Below, piece by piece: positions 35,261-43,683 of a DNA stretch of 64,000 nt. Source of the stretch: G016756615 sp035556195 (GTDB taxonomy: Bacteria; Pseudomonadota; Alphaproteobacteria; Rhizobiales; Rhizobiaceae); contig DATMFK010000022.1 in the NCBI GenBank assembly GCA_035556195.1, positions 11,431 through 75,430 of the forward strand, given 5' to 3'. The notes beneath the pieces are model-generated. The model worked only from the letters and a program-made list of their open reading frames with translations, made no database searches and was not told the DNA's origin. A program made the position numbers and the translations under genes. Position 1 is the stretch's first letter. Every line of letters starts with the position of its first letter.

Positions 35261-36424
35261 ATGCCGCGGCCTCTCAGTATCCTCCATATCGCCAGTTTCG
35301 CCGGCAACATCGGCGACAATGCCAATCACATGGGTTTCCGGCCCTGGCTCGAGGCGCTGATCGACAGGCCGGTCTCCTGGACACGCCTGGAGATGCGCGA
35401 GTTCTACTGGCGAGAGCGTCGATGGGACGAAACGCTTGTCGATTTCATCAACACCCATGACCTTCTGGTCATCGGCGGCGGCAATTATTTCGAATTGTGG
35501 GTCGAAAGCTCTCCGACGGGAACATCGGTCGCCATAGAACCCACCCTCTTCGACCGGATCCGTGTTCCGGTCTTCTTCAACGCGCTCGGCGTCGATCCCG
35601 GCAAAGGCGTGGCGGCAACGTCGCGCGAGCGTTTTGCGGCATTCCTCGACAAGCTCACGACCTCCGAACAGTATCTGGTGAGTGTCCGAAACGACGGCGC
35701 GATGGACAATCTGAAGCGGCACATCGGAGAGCAGTATGCCGAGCGCGTGCATGACCTGCCCGACCACGGCTTCTTCCTCCCGCATCCCCAGGAGACGCCT
35801 CCGGTATTGCTTCCCCCAAGACGCGATGCCAAGCGGATCGTCATCAACATCGCCTGCGACATGGGCCATATCCGATTTGCCGGATTCGAAGGCCGGGCGG
35901 AGTTTACCCGCGAGATGGCGGCGGTGATCGAACGCCTGGCCGACGGCGATCCGCGCACGGAATTCTACCTGATCCCGCACATCTTCAGTGACCTGGAGGT
36001 CGTTTCGGAGCTGATCGGCCATCTGGGCGATCGCCTGCGACGGACCCGGCTGGCCGTCGCCCCGTTCGGCAGCGGCGACGATGCTGCCCGGCAGGCCTTC
36101 GCGCTCTACCGGTCGGCCGATCTGGTGATGGGAATGCGATTTCACTCGAATGTTTGTTCGATGGCCCTCGGGCGCCAGGTCCTGGGCCTTCGCTGCTACC
36201 TGCAGATCGAGAACCTCTATACCGGGCTCGGCCAGACGGATCGGCTCACCGACGTTTCCAAACCGGGATTCGCCGACCTGCTGGTCGAGCGCGCGGAGCG
36301 GGCGCTTCAAGGCGGCGCCGGTTTTTCGGCCGGTGCGGCCGAGGCCGTTGCGAATGCCACCGCCAAGCGCGCCGCCTTCGAACCTGTCATGAAGCGTTGG
36401 CTGGGGCAGTTGAATACGAACTGA
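35261..36424 (+). CDS. Polysaccharide pyruvyl transferase family protein
   Basis: A 387-residue protein of the CsaB/WcaK fold. An N-terminal GT-B-like domain (ILHIASFAGNIGDNANH, and LLVIGGGNYFELW near residue 70) is followed by a C-terminal domain with the family motif LVMGMRFHSNVCSMALGRQVLGL (about residues 288-310), where the arginine and histidine are conserved. Family members transfer pyruvyl groups to sugars or act as related glycosyltransferases. Here it may modify the glycan carrying the nonulosonic acid. The ATG at 35261 follows AGGAG. It is the last gene of the cluster. Confidence 0.83.
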   Translation: MPRPLSILHIASFAGNIGDNANHMGFRPWLEALIDRPVSWTRLEMREFYWRERRWDETLVDFINTHDLLVIGGGNYFELWVESSPTGTSVAIEPTLFDRIRVPVFFNALGVDPGKGVAATSRERFAAFLDKLTTSEQYLVSVRNDGAMDNLKRHIGEQYAERVHDLPDHGFFLPHPQETPPVLLPPRRDAKRIVINIACDMGHIRFAGFEGRAEFTREMAAVIERLADGDPRTEFYLIPHIFSDLEVVSELIGHLGDRLRRTRLAVAPFGSGDDAARQAFALYRSADLVMGMRFHSNVCSMALGRQVLGLRCYLQIENLYTGLGQTDRLTDVSKPGFADLLVERAERALQGGAGFSAGAAEAVANATAKRAAFEPVMKRWLGQLNTN

Positions 36425-36493
36425 CCTAGGGGCCCGCGCTAGTCCGTCGCCCGGAGCATGGCGATGCGCGGCGCGGGTCGTTGGCCCGCTCCG

Positions 36494-37435
36494 TCAGCGC
36501 CGCTTTGCCTCCACCGCGTCCCAGAAGAGGGCGGCGATGTCGGCGCCGCCGAATCTCTTGACCTCCCGGATGCCCGTCGGTGAGGTCACGTTGATCTCGG
36601 TCAGATAGTCGCCGATCACGTCGATGCCGACCAGCACGAAGCCCCGTTCCCTGAGAGATGGTCCGATACGCGCGCAGATCTCGCGTTCCCGCTCCGTGAG
36701 TTCGGTCTTCTCGGCCCGCCCGCCGACATGCATGTTGGAGCGCGAATCGTGCTCCGCCGGCACACGGTTGATCGCGCCGACCGGTTCGCCGTCGATGAGA
36801 ATGATGCGCTTGTCGCCGGCCCGCACCTCTTTCAGGTAGCGTTGCACGATGAAGGGCTCGCGGAACATCTGGCCGAACATTTCCAACAGCGACGCCAGGT
36901 TACGGTCGGCCTCGTGAAGATGGAAAATACCAGCCCCGCCATTGCCGTAGAGCGGCTTGACGATGATGTCGCCATGTTGCTTGCGGAAGGCGTCTACCTC
37001 CGCCGGGTCCTTGGTGATGAGCGTTTCCGGCATGAGGTCGGGAAAATCCATCACGAAGATCTTCTCGGGGCTGTTGCGCACCCAGGCGGGGTCATTGACC
37101 ACCAGCGTGCGCGGATGGATGCGCTCGAGCATGTGCGTGGTCGTGATGTAGTTCATGTCGAAAGGGGGATCCTGGCGCAAGAGCACGACGTCCATTTCGC
37201 TGAGGTCGGTACGCACCGGCTCGCCCAAGGTGAAATGATCGCCCTTCTGGTCGCGGACGGAGAGCTCCTCGATGCGCGCGAACACCTTGCCGTCGCGCAT
37301 CGACAGCCGATCGGGCGTGTAGTGATAGAGCTTGTGCCCGCGCCGCTCCGCCTCGAGCGTGAGCGCGAAGCTGGTGTCCCCGGCGATGTTGATCGTCGAG
37401 ATGTGGTCCATCTGGATGGCGATGCTGAGCGGCAT
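36494..37435 (-). CDS. gshB: Glutathione synthetase
   Basis: GshB ligates glycine to gamma-glutamylcysteine with ATP. The 313-residue ATP-grasp protein shows the N-domain IAIQMDHISTINIAGDTSFAL, the substrate-loop MLERIHPRTLVVNDPAWVRNSPEK, the ATP-binding KPLYGNGGAGIF (about residues 163-174), and metal ligands in GIDVIGDYLTEINVTSPTG (about 272-290). The ATG at 37435 is the family start; the frame is open 25 codons further. It is convergent with the pyruvyl transferase gene. Confidence 0.96.
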   Translation of the reverse strand: MPLSIAIQMDHISTINIAGDTSFALTLEAERRGHKLYHYTPDRLSMRDGKVFARIEELSVRDQKGDHFTLGEPVRTDLSEMDVVLLRQDPPFDMNYITTTHMLERIHPRTLVVNDPAWVRNSPEKIFVMDFPDLMPETLITKDPAEVDAFRKQHGDIIVKPLYGNGGAGIFHLHEADRNLASLLEMFGQMFREPFIVQRYLKEVRAGDKRIILIDGEPVGAINRVPAEHDSRSNMHVGGRAEKTELTEREREICARIGPSLRERGFVLVGIDVIGDYLTEINVTSPTGIREVKRFGGADIAALFWDAVEAKRR

Positions 37436-37706
37436 GGAATCTCCGGCGGCGGGACCGCATTCGTTGAACTCGATCCGACAGCCTTTACAATTTTGGCGGC
37501 CTTCTGCCAATCATCGGCCGAAACCGCGCCAATGGCGATCGCGGCGCATACTTTTCCTAAACGGTTTGCCGCCATACTGGCCGGTGGGGCATTCTGCAGC
37601 CGGGCCGATCGCCTGGCGTGGCACGGATGCGGCTGAAACGATGAGGTAGAGCACTTCCATTCGAGCGAAGGAAGGGGCTCTGGACGAAGGGCATGAGGGG
37701 GCTCCG

Positions 37707-39056
37707 ATGCAAGCGCTGTTCGGCGCAGCCCAGCCGAGAACGGAGAACACGGATCTCGCTTTCACCGATCCGCTGACCGGGCTCGGGAACCATCGGCGGT
37801 TCATCGACAAGGTCGATCGGCTCATCGACGATCGCGCCGAGGATCCCGCGCCTTTCACCGTCGGCATTCTCGACCTCGACGGCTTCAAGCCGATCAACGA
37901 CCTGTTCGGGCACAGGGCAGGCGACGACATCCTCATCCAGGTCGCCTCGCGGCTGCGCGCGGCCATGGATGCCCATTCGGCGGTAACGCGCATCGGACCC
38001 GACGAATTCGCCTTTCTGCTGCCGATGGTCTTCAGCGAGGAGGCGGCCGCCGAAAAGGCTCGGATGCTGATCGAAATTCTCTCCGCGCCCTATGATGTCG
38101 GCGAGCGCACGGCACGTCTGTCGGCCTCGGTCGGCTGTTCCCTATTCTATTCCGGCGATGAGACCACCAAGGTCCTGCTGCAGAAAGCCGAGACGGCGCT
38201 CTACAACGCGAAGCGCTCCGGGCGCGGCAGGGTCATGGTCTATACGCGCGAGATGGAAGAAGCCGCCAAGCGCGTCACACGCATCGAGCAGGCGCTACGT
38301 CGCGCCATTTCGGCCGGCGAGGTTGAACCCTATTTCCAGCCGATCGTCGATCTGAGGAGCCGCCGAACGATCGGATTCGAGGCCCTGGCCCGCTGGACCG
38401 ATCGCGATCTCGGCCCCGTCTCGCCCGCCACTTTCATCCCCATCGCGGAAGAGCGCGGCTTCATCGGCCCGTTGTCTCAACTGGTGTTGCGCAAGGCCAC
38501 GGAAGCGGCGCGAAGCTGGCCGGCCGACCTGTTCCTCTCCTTCAACCTTTCCCCCTCGCAGCTCGTCGACCAGAACACCGGCCTCCACATATTGGCCATC
38601 GTGGAGCGCACGGGTTTCGACCCGCGCCGCCTCGAGATCGAAATCACCGAGACCGGCCTGATGAGCGATCCGGCCTCCGCCGAGAAGATCGTCAACGATT
38701 TGCGTCGTTGCGGTATTCGGGTCTCGCTGGATGATTTCGGCACGGGCCAGTCCTCGCTCGGCCGCCTGCGCGAATTCCAGTTCGACAAGCTCAAGATCGA
38801 TCGCAGCTTCGTGTCCTCCATCCTCCGGGATCGACCATCCGAGCACATCATCCGGGCGATCCTCGCCATGTGCGAGGGGCTCGGCATGGATGTGGTCGCG
38901 GAAGGCATCGAAGAGGAGGCGCAGGCCGAAAGGCTGATCGCTTTCGGCTGCGCCGGAGGGCAGGGCTATATGTTCGGCAAGCCGGCCGACGCCGATGCGA
39001 CGCTGGCCTATCTTCGCGACAGCCTGCGAGGCGCACGTCGGGCCGGCGCCGCCTGA
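37707..39056 (+). CDS. GGDEF-EAL protein with degenerate GPDEF motif (probable c-di-GMP phosphodiesterase)
   Basis: A 449-residue cytoplasmic protein without a sensor domain. The GGDEF domain (residues 18-175) keeps DPLTGLGN and DLDGFKPIND, but its signature is GPDEF (97-101) instead of GGDEF, which should impair cyclase activity. The EAL domain (about 195-445) keeps the catalytic set: EALARW (225), FNLSPSQL, ITETGLM, DDFGTGQSSL, KIDRSF and EGIEEEAQ. It is therefore most likely a phosphodiesterase, with the GGDEF part binding GTP or serving as scaffold. The ATG at 37707 follows GAGGGGG. Confidence 0.9.
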   Translation: MQALFGAAQPRTENTDLAFTDPLTGLGNHRRFIDKVDRLIDDRAEDPAPFTVGILDLDGFKPINDLFGHRAGDDILIQVASRLRAAMDAHSAVTRIGPDEFAFLLPMVFSEEAAAEKARMLIEILSAPYDVGERTARLSASVGCSLFYSGDETTKVLLQKAETALYNAKRSGRGRVMVYTREMEEAAKRVTRIEQALRRAISAGEVEPYFQPIVDLRSRRTIGFEALARWTDRDLGPVSPATFIPIAEERGFIGPLSQLVLRKATEAARSWPADLFLSFNLSPSQLVDQNTGLHILAIVERTGFDPRRLEIEITETGLMSDPASAEKIVNDLRRCGIRVSLDDFGTGQSSLGRLREFQFDKLKIDRSFVSSILRDRPSEHIIRAILAMCEGLGMDVVAEGIEEEAQAERLIAFGCAGGQGYMFGKPADADATLAYLRDSLRGARRAGAA

Positions 39057-39183
39057 AGGGCGGCGAGCCAAGCGCGCGGCTGTGCGCGCCGGCGACTGAG
39101 GCGGAAAATCATCACGGCAGTTGACGGCGGCCCCGAATTTGTCGGACAAAACCGGCGGATCGCGCAAAACGGGGATTTCCATC

Positions 39184-39951
39184 ATGCTGCCTTCGGCTGA
39201 GTTCCACGATCTCGAAGGCGCCGCCGTCCTCATCACCGGCGGTGGCTCGGGCATCGGCGCGGCGGTCGTTGAAGGTTTCGCGCGCCAGCGCGCGCGCGTC
39301 GCGTTCATCGACATCGCCGAGGACGCAAGCACCGCGCTTTGCGATCATGTCGAACGGGAGACCGGGCGGCGACCGCTCTACCTGAAGGTGGACCTCCGCG
39401 ACATCGAGGCGCTTCGCGCCGCGATCGAAAGTGCCGCAGCGGCGCACGGACCGGCGACGGTGCTGGTCAACAACGCGGCCCTGGACGATCGCCACGCGGT
39501 CGAGGATGTCACGGTCGATTACTGGGACAACAACCAGGCGATCAACCTGCGGCCGCATTTCTTCACCGCGCAGGCCGTGGCTCCGGGCATGAAGGCTGTC
39601 GGTAAAGGCTCCATCATCAACTTCACCTCGACCTCGTTCATGATCAATCATCCCGACATGCCGTCCTACACGGCGGCAAAGGCCGGCATCATCGGCCTCA
39701 CCAAGGGCCTGGCAGGCCGGCTCGGCCAGGACGGGATCCGCGTCAACGCGATCGCGCCGGGATGGGTGATCACCGAGCGCCAGCAGAAGCTCTGGGTGAC
39801 GGACGAGACCCTCGCGGCCCATGTCGCCAGGCAGAGCATCAAGGAAGTGATGCGGCCGGACGACATCGTCGGGCCGTGCCTTTTCCTGGCGTCCGACGCC
39901 TCGCGCATGCTGACGGCGCAGACGTTGATCGTCGATGCCGGGTATCTGTAA
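39184..39951 (+). CDS. Short-chain dehydrogenase/reductase
   Basis: A 255-residue classical SDR. The cofactor motif TGGGSGIG (about residues 18-25), an acidic residue ending beta-2 (FIDIAE) suggesting NAD preference, VLVNNAA (about 97) and the active-site YTAAK (about 160-164) with a serine upstream are all present. The ATG at 39184 gives a normal N-terminus; a TTG 21 codons earlier is less likely. The stop codon overlaps the start of a lactonase gene by one base, so the two probably oxidise a sugar to a lactone and open it. Confidence 0.9.
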   Translation: MLPSAEFHDLEGAAVLITGGGSGIGAAVVEGFARQRARVAFIDIAEDASTALCDHVERETGRRPLYLKVDLRDIEALRAAIESAAAAHGPATVLVNNAALDDRHAVEDVTVDYWDNNQAINLRPHFFTAQAVAPGMKAVGKGSIINFTSTSFMINHPDMPSYTAAKAGIIGLTKGLAGRLGQDGIRVNAIAPGWVITERQQKLWVTDETLAAHVARQSIKEVMRPDDIVGPCLFLASDASRMLTAQTLIVDAGYL

Positions 39952-40832
39952 TGGCGGGTGCAGAGAGCGTCTCCGTATTCTGCGACATCGCCTGCCAGCT
40001 CGGCGAAGGGCCGAGCTACGACCCCGCGACGGACACCCTGTTCTGGTTCGACATATTAGGTAGGAAACTGCTCGAGAAGAAATGCGCCGGCGGCGCGACG
40101 ATCGTCCACGATCTGCCGGAAATGGCCAGCGCGATCGCCGCCATCGATGGCGACCGCCAGCTCGTCGTGACCGAAAGCGGCCTCTATGTAAGGGATCGCA
40201 AGAGCGGCAAGCTGACGCTGCATACGGCTCTGGAAGCCGATAACCCGGCCACACGGTCGAACGATTCGCGCACCCATCCATCCGGCGCTTTCTGGATCGG
40301 GACCATGGCTCGGGATGCCGAGCCCGGGGCGGGCGCCATCTACTGGTTCCGGAAGGGCGAGCTGCGCAGGATCGTGACGGACGTCACCGTCCCCAATGCC
40401 ATCTGCTTTTCGCCGGATGGGCGCACGGCCTATTTCACCGGCACTGTCGAGAATGTGCTTTTCCGCGTCGATTGCGATCCCGCGACCGGACTTCCCCAGG
40501 GCGAACCCAAGATTTTCGTCGATTGCCGCGGCCGGCCGGGCGTGCTGGACGGCGCTGTCGTCGATGCCGAGGGCGTCGTCTGGAATGCCCGCTGGGGCGG
40601 AGGCTCGCTCGACGCTTACGCTCCGGACGGCACTCTGGTGCGAAGCGTGGCGATCCCCGCTGGGCAATGCTCCTGCCCGGCATTCGTCGGGCCCGGCGCC
40701 GGAAAGATCGTCGTCACCTCGGCCTGGGCGGACTTGGACGAAGCGATGCGCGCCGCCGATCCGCAAGCCGGCAGGACGTTCCTGCTCGACCTATCCGTCA
40801 AGGGGCGGTTCGAGCCGCCTGTTCTGCTGTAA
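39951..40832 (+). CDS. SMP-30/gluconolactonase family protein
   Basis: A 293-residue six-bladed beta-propeller of the SMP-30/regucalcin family. The metal-ligand motif LGEGPSYD (about residue 18), NDSRTHPSGAFWIGTM (about 100-115), VPNAICFSPDG and VLDGAVVDAEGVVWNARWGG (about 195-215) are characteristic. These enzymes hydrolyse aldonolactones. It is fused in the transcript to the upstream SDR by a TAATG overlap, which points to a two-step aldose oxidation; the sugar is unknown. Confidence 0.92.
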   Translation: MAGAESVSVFCDIACQLGEGPSYDPATDTLFWFDILGRKLLEKKCAGGATIVHDLPEMASAIAAIDGDRQLVVTESGLYVRDRKSGKLTLHTALEADNPATRSNDSRTHPSGAFWIGTMARDAEPGAGAIYWFRKGELRRIVTDVTVPNAICFSPDGRTAYFTGTVENVLFRVDCDPATGLPQGEPKIFVDCRGRPGVLDGAVVDAEGVVWNARWGGGSLDAYAPDGTLVRSVAIPAGQCSCPAFVGPGAGKIVVTSAWADLDEAMRAADPQAGRTFLLDLSVKGRFEPPVLL

Positions 40833-40837
40833 TGCCG

Positions 40838-41062
40838 ACGGTCAATAAGATTGACCGTTGGAGCGCGCGACGGCGCGCCGCGCCATCGAGCGCCGCGCGT
40901 CCTTTGGACGCGCGGAGGACGCTCGATCTACTTATACTGGCATCGAGCTTTCCGAACCGAAGGTTCGGGCCGATGCGTGGCGCGAAAGCCAAGCGGCCCG
41001 GATGGGCCGCGCCGGCGATTGAGGCGCCCTGGATGTGTCAACGTCCAGGGCCATCGGTATAA
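40838..41062. repeat. Palindromic mosaic repeat, family D, long copy
   Basis: It opens with a perfect 9-bp inverted repeat ACGGTCAAT/ATTGACCGT (40838-40846/40850-40858), then TTGGAGCGCG and a GC-rich part with a CCGCGCGTCC/GGACGCGCGG palindrome, and ends in GGCGATTGAGGCGCC and a GGATGTG...CC hairpin. Bases 59490-59590 carry the same end blocks but lack about 115 bp of the middle. Confidence 0.7.
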
Positions 41063-41072
41063 GGCCGGGGTC

Positions 41073-42128
41073 GTGTCGCGGGCCGAGCTGGTCCTCGTCC
41101 ACGAGCCGGAAGAGGCCTGTCGCGCACGTCTCCTGGCCGCCGGGCACACGCGGGAGAGCGCCTTCGAGATCAGCTCCTATCTCGCGCAGTCCAGCGACCT
41201 CGCGGCTGAATTCGACGCTATCCGTGAGGCTTGTGCGATCCGCGGCCTTACCTTCGTGCCGGTCGAACTCGACAAGATCGCGGCGTATCTAGGTACATTG
41301 CGATCAGATGCGCTGATATGGACCCTGACCGACGGCATCGCCTATTTCCGCGGCAGTGCCGCGCCGGCCCTGGCGCGGATGCGTGGACTGGCGACGATCG
41401 GCTCGGACGACACGTTGTTCGCGCTCTGCCAGGACAAGTTCCGCTCCGGCGCGGTGCTGCGCGCCCTCGGACTGCCGGTGCCCGAAGCCGGGCTCGCCCG
41501 CGACGGTGAATGGATCGTTTGGCCGCCGGGTTCAGTATCCGGCCATTTCGTCAAGCCGAACCGGCTCGGCGCCAAGATCGGCATTTGGGACGATTCCCGC
41601 GCCGCGACGGAGGGGGAGGCTCTGGCGCTGAGCCGGCGGATATACGGTGCCTACCGGGATGATGCTCTCGTCCAGCCTTACGTTCCCGGCCGCAACGTGC
41701 GGGCGAGCTTCCTGGCCGTACTGCCTGATGCCGGCCCGGAGGCTCTCGGAGTTTACTTCGTCGATTCCGGCGGTGACTTCCAAACCATGTCCGACAGTTT
41801 GGCGCTTTACGGTACAAGCGGTGCTGTCGCCAGGTCGCAGGGCCGCTATGTCGAGCCCGAGCTTACCGGCGTCGCCGACCTTCAGCCCGAGGCCGACCGT
41901 GCGATCCGGGCGGTCGCCGAGAGGCTGATGAACGCGCTCGGACTGCGCGACGTCTTTTCGATCGACCTGAGGGTCGAGGAGAGCGGTGCGATCCACCTGA
42001 TCGAGTTCGAGGTCTGCCCCGGACTGCCCTGCTTCGACTTCAGAGCCTATTGCCGCCGGCACTGGGGCATGAGCCTTGCGGAAGCCATCGCGGAGACGGC
42101 GGCAAACCGCGCGAGGAGAACCGGATAA
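41073..42128 (+). CDS. Orphan ATP-grasp carboxylate-amine ligase-like protein
   Basis: A 351-residue protein with the ATP-grasp fold related to D-alanine-D-alanine ligase: a central-domain lysine region SGHFVKPNRLGAKIG (about residues 155-170), LVQPYVPGRNVRASFL (about 198-213) and metal-binding residues in FSIDLRVEES...LIEFEVCPGLP (about 295-320). Substrates cannot be told. The frame runs upstream into the family D repeat; the GTG at 41073, after the repeat, is the best start though its ribosome site is weak. It converges on the rlpA-like gene with 3 bp between them. Confidence 0.75.
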   Translation: MSRAELVLVHEPEEACRARLLAAGHTRESAFEISSYLAQSSDLAAEFDAIREACAIRGLTFVPVELDKIAAYLGTLRSDALIWTLTDGIAYFRGSAAPALARMRGLATIGSDDTLFALCQDKFRSGAVLRALGLPVPEAGLARDGEWIVWPPGSVSGHFVKPNRLGAKIGIWDDSRAATEGEALALSRRIYGAYRDDALVQPYVPGRNVRASFLAVLPDAGPEALGVYFVDSGGDFQTMSDSLALYGTSGAVARSQGRYVEPELTGVADLQPEADRAIRAVAERLMNALGLRDVFSIDLRVEESGAIHLIEFEVCPGLPCFDFRAYCRRHWGMSLAEAIAETAANRARRTG

Positions 42129-42131
42129 GCC

Positions 42132-42482
42132 TCAGATCTGCTCGATGCAGACGGCCGTATGGCCCGCTCCGATGAAGCCGAGCTTGCCGGCCGCGCCTTT
42201 CGAGAGGTCGAGCATACGTCCCTTGATGAACGGCCCGCGATCGTTGATCCGCACCACCACGCTCTTGCCGTTGCGCTTGTTGGTCACCTTGAGCTTGGTC
42301 CCGAAGGGAAGGCTGCGGTGGGCAGCCGTCATGCCCGACGGATTCATGCGCTCGCCCGAAGCCGTCTTGGATGTCAGGGCGTACCAGGATGCACGGCCGC
42401 ACTGGGCGGAGGCGGGAAACGTCGAGGCGACGAAGAACACTCCGGTCGCCAGGACGGCGCCGGCCGCTAAAGCTTTCGACAT
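42132..42482 (-). CDS. RlpA-like double-psi beta-barrel protein
   Basis: A 116-residue secreted protein. A signal peptide (about residues 1-26, cleavage near ASAQ) precedes a DPBB domain with GRASWYALTSKTASGERMNPSGMTAAH, LPFGTKLKVTNKRNGKSVVVRINDRGPF and the C-terminal DLSKGAAGKLGF. RlpA cleaves denuded glycan strands at the septum in Pseudomonas; this short form lacks the SPOR domain, so septal targeting would need something else. The promoter region carries a CCTCACT/AGTGAGG inverted repeat flanking a possible -10 box. Confidence 0.9.
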   Translation of the reverse strand: MSKALAAGAVLATGVFFVASTFPASAQCGRASWYALTSKTASGERMNPSGMTAAHRSLPFGTKLKVTNKRNGKSVVVRINDRGPFIKGRMLDLSKGAAGKLGFIGAGHTAVCIEQI

Positions 42483-42848
42483 CGTTAAAGAAGTCCCTCA
42501 CTTAACTATACTAGTGAGGACCTAAGTAAGAATTGAGGCAGCAAATGCGGCAATCGATCGGCCACAATGTGGCGTTCCAACACGTTTCGAATCAAAGGGA
42601 AACAGTATGTCAGGGCGCAAACGATTCAGCTTCGAATCATTTGCCGCTGAAACTACTATGCGCAATTCCGAAGCCAAGGCGTCGCTCGCGAATGTCCCCA
42701 GATCTTCAGACCTGGTTTCGAGCGGTAAGGAAGTTCAAGCCTCCGGTGCCGGCGGCCATAGGCTTCGATACGAATTCGAGGAAGGAAAGAACAACAAAAA
42801 AGCCCGGGCAGGCCGGGCTCTTTGTGTTCGGATTTGCATCCGGAGAAT
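42483..42848. other. 366-bp intergenic region before the rlpA-like gene
   Basis: Close to the gene, CCTCACT and AGTGAGG (about 42496-42518) form an inverted repeat around a TATAGT box read on the minus strand, a possible operator. The middle part is AT-richer and I see no gene in it. The far end carries the terminator of the tRNA gene. Confidence 0.4.
42795..42819 (-). terminator. Intrinsic terminator of the tRNA-Leu gene
   Basis: On the minus strand AGCCCGG/CCGGGCT form a 7-bp stem with a 5-nt loop, followed by a run of T residues. It lies about 30 bp past the tRNA CCA end. Confidence 0.88.
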
Positions 42849-42933
42849 TGGTGCCCAGAAGAGGACTCGAACCTCCACGCCTCGCGGCACAGGTACCTGA
42901 AACCTGCGCGTCTACCAATTCCGCCATCTGGGC
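42849..42933 (-). tRNA. tRNA-Leu (anticodon CAG)
   Basis: Read on the minus strand, the 85-nt gene starts GCCCAGATGGCGGAATTGG and ends in an encoded CCA. The acceptor stem GCCCAGA/TCTGGGC pairs fully, the T arm is GGAGGTTCGAGTCCTC-like, a long class II variable arm is present, and the anticodon stem CAGGT/ACCTG frames the loop TTCAGGT with anticodon CAG, decoding CTG, a major leucine codon in GC-rich genomes. No integrase or attachment repeat adjoins it. Confidence 0.95.
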
Positions 42934-43028
42934 TGGTGGCCGCTGATGTAAGCGGGCGTGCGAGAAGTGTCAACGCGCTTTTTTTGGCTTTTCATCTTTG
43001 TCGTTCGACACTTCGTCGCGGCTGGCGA

Positions 43029-43646
43029 TCAGGAAAGGATTTCCTTGGAGGCAACGGTGGAGTCGGCATTGAGCCGATAGACGATCGGCACGCCCGTTCC
43101 GAGCTCGAGCTTCACGACTTCCTCGCCGCTGAGCCCGTCGAGCGCCATGATCAGCGCCCGCAGCGAATTGCCGTGGGCGGCGACCAGCACGGTCTCGCCT
43201 CGTAGCACATGCGGCTGCATGTCGTGGAGATAGTAGGGCCAAACGCGCGCACCGGTATCCCTGAGGCTTTCGCCGCCGGGCGGGGGCACGTCGTAGGAAC
43301 GGCGCCAGACATGGACCTGTTCCTCGCCCCATTTGGCGCGGGCGTCATCCTTGTTCAGTCCGGAGAGGTCGCCATAATCGCGTTCGTTGAGCGCAAGGTT
43401 GCGGATGGTGTTCAGGTCGCTCTGGCCGACCGCGTCGAGGATGTGCTGGCAGGTCTTCTGCGCCCGGATCAGCGCCGAGGTAAAGGCGATATCGAATTTC
43501 AGGCCCTTCGCCTTCAGCTTCGCCCCGGCGGCCTTCGCCTCGGCGTGGCCCTGTTCGGTGAGATCGACGTCGCGCCAGCCGGTGAAAAGGTTCTTCAGGT
43601 TCCAGTCGCTCTGACCGTGGCGGACAAGTACCAGTGTTCCGGACAT
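43029..43646 (-). CDS. gpmA: 2,3-bisphosphoglycerate-dependent phosphoglycerate mutase
   Basis: GpmA interconverts 3- and 2-phosphoglycerate in glycolysis and gluconeogenesis. The 205-residue histidine phosphatase-fold protein has the phosphorylated histidine in LVLVRHGQSDWN (about residue 10), NERDYGDLSG (about 88), PPGGESLRDT and the second catalytic histidine in AAHGNSLRAL (about 158). It is slightly shorter than the enterobacterial form, as in other alphaproteobacteria. It lies 37 bp after dapB on the same strand. Confidence 0.95.
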   Translation of the reverse strand: MSGTLVLVRHGQSDWNLKNLFTGWRDVDLTEQGHAEAKAAGAKLKAKGLKFDIAFTSALIRAQKTCQHILDAVGQSDLNTIRNLALNERDYGDLSGLNKDDARAKWGEEQVHVWRRSYDVPPPGGESLRDTGARVWPYYLHDMQPHVLRGETVLVAAHGNSLRALIMALDGLSGEEVVKLELGTGVPIVYRLNADSTVASKEILS

Positions 43647-43683
43647 TTTCTTCCTTTCGGATGATGGCGATGAAGCAGTGAGG

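Noticed and set aside
40851..41072. N-terminal extension of the ATP-grasp protein
   Set aside because: The extra 74 codons translate the family D repeat and resemble no part of the ATP-grasp fold; the start is placed after the repeat.
42607..42900. A 97-codon open frame running into the tRNA-Leu gene
   Set aside because: It reads through the tRNA and its terminator on the opposite strand, so it cannot be a normal gene.
42820..43028. Genomic island at the tRNA-Leu gene
   Set aside because: tRNA genes are common integration sites, but no integrase, direct repeat of the tRNA 3' end or foreign genes lie nearby.
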